Source of the DNA: an uncultured Flavobacteriales bacterium
GTDB lineage: Bacteria > Bacteroidota > Bacteroidia > Flavobacteriales_D > Sanyastnellaceae
DNA length: 64,000 bases
Reading direction: 5' to 3'
NCBI GenBank assembly: GCA_938085105.1
Contig: CALKGK010000012.1
Coordinates: 1-64,000 of the forward strand
The position numbers and the translations under genes are program-made. Positions 61,376 to 64,000 of the stretch are shown here, one piece after another. Below the pieces are notes generated by a model. That model was not told the DNA's origin and searched no databases. It saw only the letters and a list, made by a program, of their open reading frames with translations. Each line of letters begins with the position of its first letter. The first letter of the stretch is position 1.

Positions 61376-61771
61376 TCACCCACCAAAAAATAAGTCGTGC
61401 AAATACCTTCCAGGAGCAAAGGTGAAGATTCCAGCCACGATAATCCCCGCGAAATACAGAATGAGCATGCCTCTTCGATGCGCCTTGATTCTTTTCTTAC
61501 GAACGTGAATGATGGAACTCGGAACCGTGTATAGGGTGAGCAAACTCAAAAGGTGAATCCACCCGAAATGACCCAAGAATTGCGGACCAACGCGCGCTTC
61601 GAGAAATACACTTACGGCGGCAGTGAAGAACATCAAAACCATGTATATCCACCCCAAACGTTTGTGAAGAGGCGTTCCTTTTTTCATGAGGAGAACAATG
61701 GTGCCCAAGAAGAAGGCTATGAGGACGGTCCACATGTGGAGCATCATCAAAACAAAGTAGTTACTCTCCAT
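61376..61771 (-). CDS. DUF2306-like integral membrane protein
   Basis: A 131-residue protein with four hydrophobic segments: about 5-27, 41-58, 70-88 and 103-123. The loop KKGTPLHKRLGWIYMVLMF and the His-Arg-Arg of KAHRRGMLILYFAG are the DUF2306 signatures. The ATG at 61771 is used; a longer start at 61795 is possible. It overlaps the end of the S33 peptidase gene, suggesting coupling. Function unknown. Confidence 0.75.
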   Translation of the reverse strand: MESNYFVLMMLHMWTVLIAFFLGTIVLLMKKGTPLHKRLGWIYMVLMFFTAAVSVFLEARVGPQFLGHFGWIHLLSLLTLYTVPSSIIHVRKKRIKAHRRGMLILYFAGIIVAGIFTFAPGRYLHDLFFGG

Positions 61772-62843
61772 CTGCAACAGTATGGTGCTCATCATTCACT
61801 TCAAGGATAAAATCGATCAAGCCTTTGAAGTAAACTTCAGGGTTGTCGTACTGGCTCAAATGTGAACCAGTGGGGCAGAAGAGGTAGGTGCCGTTTTGAA
61901 CATTTTCGGCGAGCCACTTCATTTGTTCGGGATCCATGGTGTCGTGCTTCGCCCCAATGCTGAGTATCGGAACTTCGATTTTGTGTACATCTGGCTTCAC
62001 ATCCCAAGTTTTCAAATTCGCATCGCCTTTGATGCCAAATTCAGACGGACCCTGCATGTGGTTGTACACAACTGCATTGATGTGATTAAACGAGCGGTTG
62101 ACCGGCTCTGGCCATTCATCCAAAGGCCTTCTCAAAATGTGTTCTGTATAATAATGCTCGCTCACCAATTCCGCATACCTCGGGTTGGAATAATCTCCAG
62201 CATCTTCTAAGGCCTGTATTTCGGCTTGTACCTCCGGGTCCAACATTGGTGCAAGTACCTCAGCGGAGTAGTCTTGATATTCAGGAAGGGAAGGAACCAT
62301 GTTGGATACAATCAAACCTTTCATGTTTTCCTGGTACTTTAGGGCATATTGGAGTCCGAGAATCCCGCCCCAGCTCTGGCCATAGAGATAGAAATTATCT
62401 TCATTCAAGTTCAAGGCAATGCGCACTTGTTCTACCTCTTCTACAAAACGATCCAACTGCCAAAGTGAAGTATCTTGAGGTTGATCGCTGTAATAACTTC
62501 CCAATTGGTCGTAATAAATAAATTCAATCCCTGCTTGCGGAAAGTAACTCTCAAAGCACTCAAAAAGCTCATGAGTGAGTCCCGGACCTCCATGCAAGAG
62601 CAGCACCCGCATTTTTGGAGCATTGCCCACTTGCTTGGTCCATACCTGAAATGTTCCTTTGTCCGTTTCGATAGGAACCATTTTAACACCGCCCGTATTT
62701 TTAAGAAGGGAATCGGTGTAACTGAGGTATTCTTTACAGGAAGACGAGCTTGTCTCATCCATGGGGGTAACATCTCTTGTTTTTTCTGAACAAGAGAAGA
62801 AGAGGAGTGTGCACGAAGCGAGAAGGACAAAGTACTTTTTCAT
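61761..62843 (-). CDS. S33-family proline iminopeptidase-like lipoprotein
   Basis: Starting at ATG 62843 gives 360 residues and a clean lipoprotein signal (MKKYFVLLASCTLLFFSC); the frame extends 38 codons upstream without a plausible start. The alpha/beta hydrolase has LLHGGPGLTHELF, LYGQSWGGILGLQYA (Ser in GxSxG), Asp in the GAKHDTMD strand and His in GSHLSQYDNPE. The pattern HGGPG is typical of proline iminopeptidases of family S33. It would cleave N-terminal Pro or similar residues in the periplasm. It is coupled to the DUF2306 gene. Confidence 0.86.
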   Translation of the reverse strand: MKKYFVLLASCTLLFFSCSEKTRDVTPMDETSSSSCKEYLSYTDSLLKNTGGVKMVPIETDKGTFQVWTKQVGNAPKMRVLLLHGGPGLTHELFECFESYFPQAGIEFIYYDQLGSYYSDQPQDTSLWQLDRFVEEVEQVRIALNLNEDNFYLYGQSWGGILGLQYALKYQENMKGLIVSNMVPSLPEYQDYSAEVLAPMLDPEVQAEIQALEDAGDYSNPRYAELVSEHYYTEHILRRPLDEWPEPVNRSFNHINAVVYNHMQGPSEFGIKGDANLKTWDVKPDVHKIEVPILSIGAKHDTMDPEQMKWLAENVQNGTYLFCPTGSHLSQYDNPEVYFKGLIDFILEVNDEHHTVADGE

Positions 62844-62874
62844 GATGGAAAAGATACGTGCTCTTCTTGAAATA

Positions 62875-64000
62875 TCAGATGGTTTTGCTAAATCGTTGGG
62901 ATTGTTCCCGTTTTGCATTGAGATGGGCGTCAAAACACATGCAAATGTTGCGCACAAAAGCTTCTCCTTCTGGAAGGACGATGAGCTCTCCTGTTTTCAA
63001 TTCACACAAGCCATCTTCAATGAGTTCTTGAAGTTTGGATTGAATGGTTTTGAAGAAGGGCTTTTGCTCGAATTCATTGCTCCATGTTGCCTTGAAGTGA
63101 CAAATAATGTCCAAAATAATGGTGCGAAGTTCGAGATCTTCCTGGCTGTGCTGGTGTCCGCGAAAAACGGGGATAATTCCAGAATGAACCAGTTCTTCAT
63201 ACTCCTTCACACTTTTCACATTCTGAGCAAATCCACCCCAAACATCGCTAATGGCAGACATCCCTAGACCAATCATCAAGCGGTTGGTGTTGGTGGTGTA
63301 GCCCATGAAGTTTCTGTGAAGTGCCTTGTTCTTTAAAGCTATGGCCAAGGAGTCGCTTGGTAAGGCAAAGTGATCCATTCCCACTTCCACATAACCGGCA
63401 TCAAGTAACATCCCTTTTGCTGTTTCGTAAAGCGCTCTTTTCTCTTCCGGTTGAGGTAAGTCAGACTCATCGTAGGCGCGCTGACCCAAACCTGGAATCC
63501 ATGGGACATGGGCGTAGCTGTACAGACTGATTCTTTCAGGACGCAGGCTCAAAGTTAGTTCAATGCTGTTTTTGATGTCTGTTAGTCCCTGCTTTGGAAG
63601 ACCAAAAACGAGATCATGGCTGATGCTGGTGTAGCCTGCTTCCTGTGCGGCAAGGTGCGCCGTCTTTACCGTATCGAAACTTTGGAAACGGCGAATCACT
63701 TTTTGTACTTCTTCGGAGTAATCCTGAACACCATAGCTTACTCTCGTGAAACCGAGCTTGGCAAGTTCTTCAAGATGTTCTGCTCGAGTATTGTTGGGGT
63801 GTCCTTCAAAGCCCAGTTCCACGTTGGGCGAAACCTCACAGCTTGAGAGGATAAAATTCAAAAGATCGCTGAGGTTTTCGGGGCTGAAGAAGGTAGGCGT
63901 ACCTCCCCCGAGGTGCAATTCTTTGAGTAGGGGTTTCTTCTGAAAGAGGTCCAAGTACAGCAGCCACTCTTTTTTCAAAGCCGCGATGTAAGGTTCTTCC
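62875..64000 (-). CDS. hemN: Oxygen-independent coproporphyrinogen III oxidase-like protein, 5' end cut off
   Basis: The open frame continues past the right edge of the window; about 375 codons are visible, lacking the N-terminal part with the radical-SAM CxxxCxxC. The visible part has LHLGGGTPTFFSPENL, RVSYGVQDY, HDLVFGLPKQGLTDI, RISLYSYAHVPWIPG, YVEVGMDHFALP and FMGYTTNTNRLMIGLGMSAIS, all matching HemN. HemN decarboxylates coproporphyrinogen III to protoporphyrinogen IX without oxygen. It is separated from the S33 lipoprotein by 31 bases on the same strand. HemW/HutW-like alternatives cannot be excluded from the truncated part, but the SAISDVWGGF block favours HemN. Confidence 0.88.
   Translation of the reverse strand, partial: EEPYIAALKKEWLLYLDLFQKKPLLKELHLGGGTPTFFSPENLSDLLNFILSSCEVSPNVELGFEGHPNNTRAEHLEELAKLGFTRVSYGVQDYSEEVQKVIRRFQSFDTVKTAHLAAQEAGYTSISHDLVFGLPKQGLTDIKNSIELTLSLRPERISLYSYAHVPWIPGLGQRAYDESDLPQPEEKRALYETAKGMLLDAGYVEVGMDHFALPSDSLAIALKNKALHRNFMGYTTNTNRLMIGLGMSAISDVWGGFAQNVKSVKEYEELVHSGIIPVFRGHQHSQEDLELRTIILDIICHFKATWSNEFEQKPFFKTIQSKLQELIEDGLCELKTGELIVLPEGEAFVRNICMCFDAHLNAKREQSQRFSKTI

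Noticed and set aside
62844-62957. 38-codon N-terminal extension of the S33 peptidase
   Set aside because: The signal peptide and lipobox begin at the ATG at 62843, and the extension overlaps the intergenic gap to hemN and the 3' end of hemN.
1-64000. tRNA, rRNA, CRISPR array, insertion sequence or prophage
   Set aside because: No tRNA-like cloverleaf, direct-repeat array, transposase or phage gene was recognised; the non-coding gaps are short.

Overview
This looks like a chromosomal segment of a free-living, probably marine or aquatic, member of the Bacteroidota, most likely Flavobacteriales. The evidence is: three large secreted proteins ending in the gliding-motility-associated (type B) type IX secretion C-terminal domain, a PorP/SprF protein, a CotH protein with a type A sorting tail, a PUR-alpha-like DUF3276 protein, SPFxC/FxSC lipoboxes, and promoters that fit the Bacteroidota TTG-N17-TAnnTTTG pattern instead of the classical -35/-10. 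I see no rRNA, tRNA, CRISPR array, insertion sequence or prophage. Coding density is very high and many neighbours overlap by 1-20 bases, so most genes sit in tight operons, predominantly on the minus strand.

Layout. 1-2.5 kb: phospholipase C-like secreted protein (cut by the window), ComB phosphatase, GcvT. 2.6-6.7 kb: glycosyltransferase, methyltransferase, DPP-IV-type S9 peptidase. 6.7-13 kb: a RelE/ParE-like protein, then a minus-strand run parA-parB-DUF5683-dapB-lepB-WbqC-like, preceded by a UPF0173 metal hydrolase; two DnaA-box-like sites lie just beyond it. 13-22 kb: FMN reductase, DUF3276 protein, two T9SS cargo proteins flanking a DEAD-box helicase/hydrolase pair and an ECF sigma / acidic membrane protein / Spy-like triplet. 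22-26 kb: inositol phosphatase, lgt, mtaB, monooxygenase-like protein. 26-34.6 kb: dps, 7TM-DISM histidine kinase, SF2 helicase divergent from a uracil-DNA glycosylase, lipoprotein, TPR and WD40 proteins, a 27-residue membrane peptide, hisS. 34.6-35 kb: a 343-base gap with two plus-strand terminators and candidate small RNAs. 35-41 kb: MeaB GTPase and a FIST / multi-PAS kinase / response regulator operon. 41-50.5 kb: small secreted proteins, PorP/SprF with a giant T9SS cargo, and a PadR-PspC operon with an operator. 50.6-57 kb: two very small membrane/lipoprotein genes and a four-gene O-acylation operon. 57-64 kb: Hpt plus LytTR regulator, a beta-barrel-like protein with a CotH protein, DUF2306 protein, S33 peptidase lipoprotein, and a truncated hemN-like gene.

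The most unusual unit is 51134-57012: MBOAT acyltransferase, two related SGNH proteins (one GDS, one GGS) and a LysM protein whose lytic transglycosylase-like domain has lost its catalytic glutamate. It resembles a PatA/PatB-like cell-wall or glycan O-acetylation machine with a catalytically dead murein-binding subunit. Other second-look items are a uracil-DNA glycosylase with GQDPYI in place of GQDPYH, the candidate small RNAs, the PadR operator placed on its own promoter, and several genes whose promoter -7 boxes almost touch the start codon.
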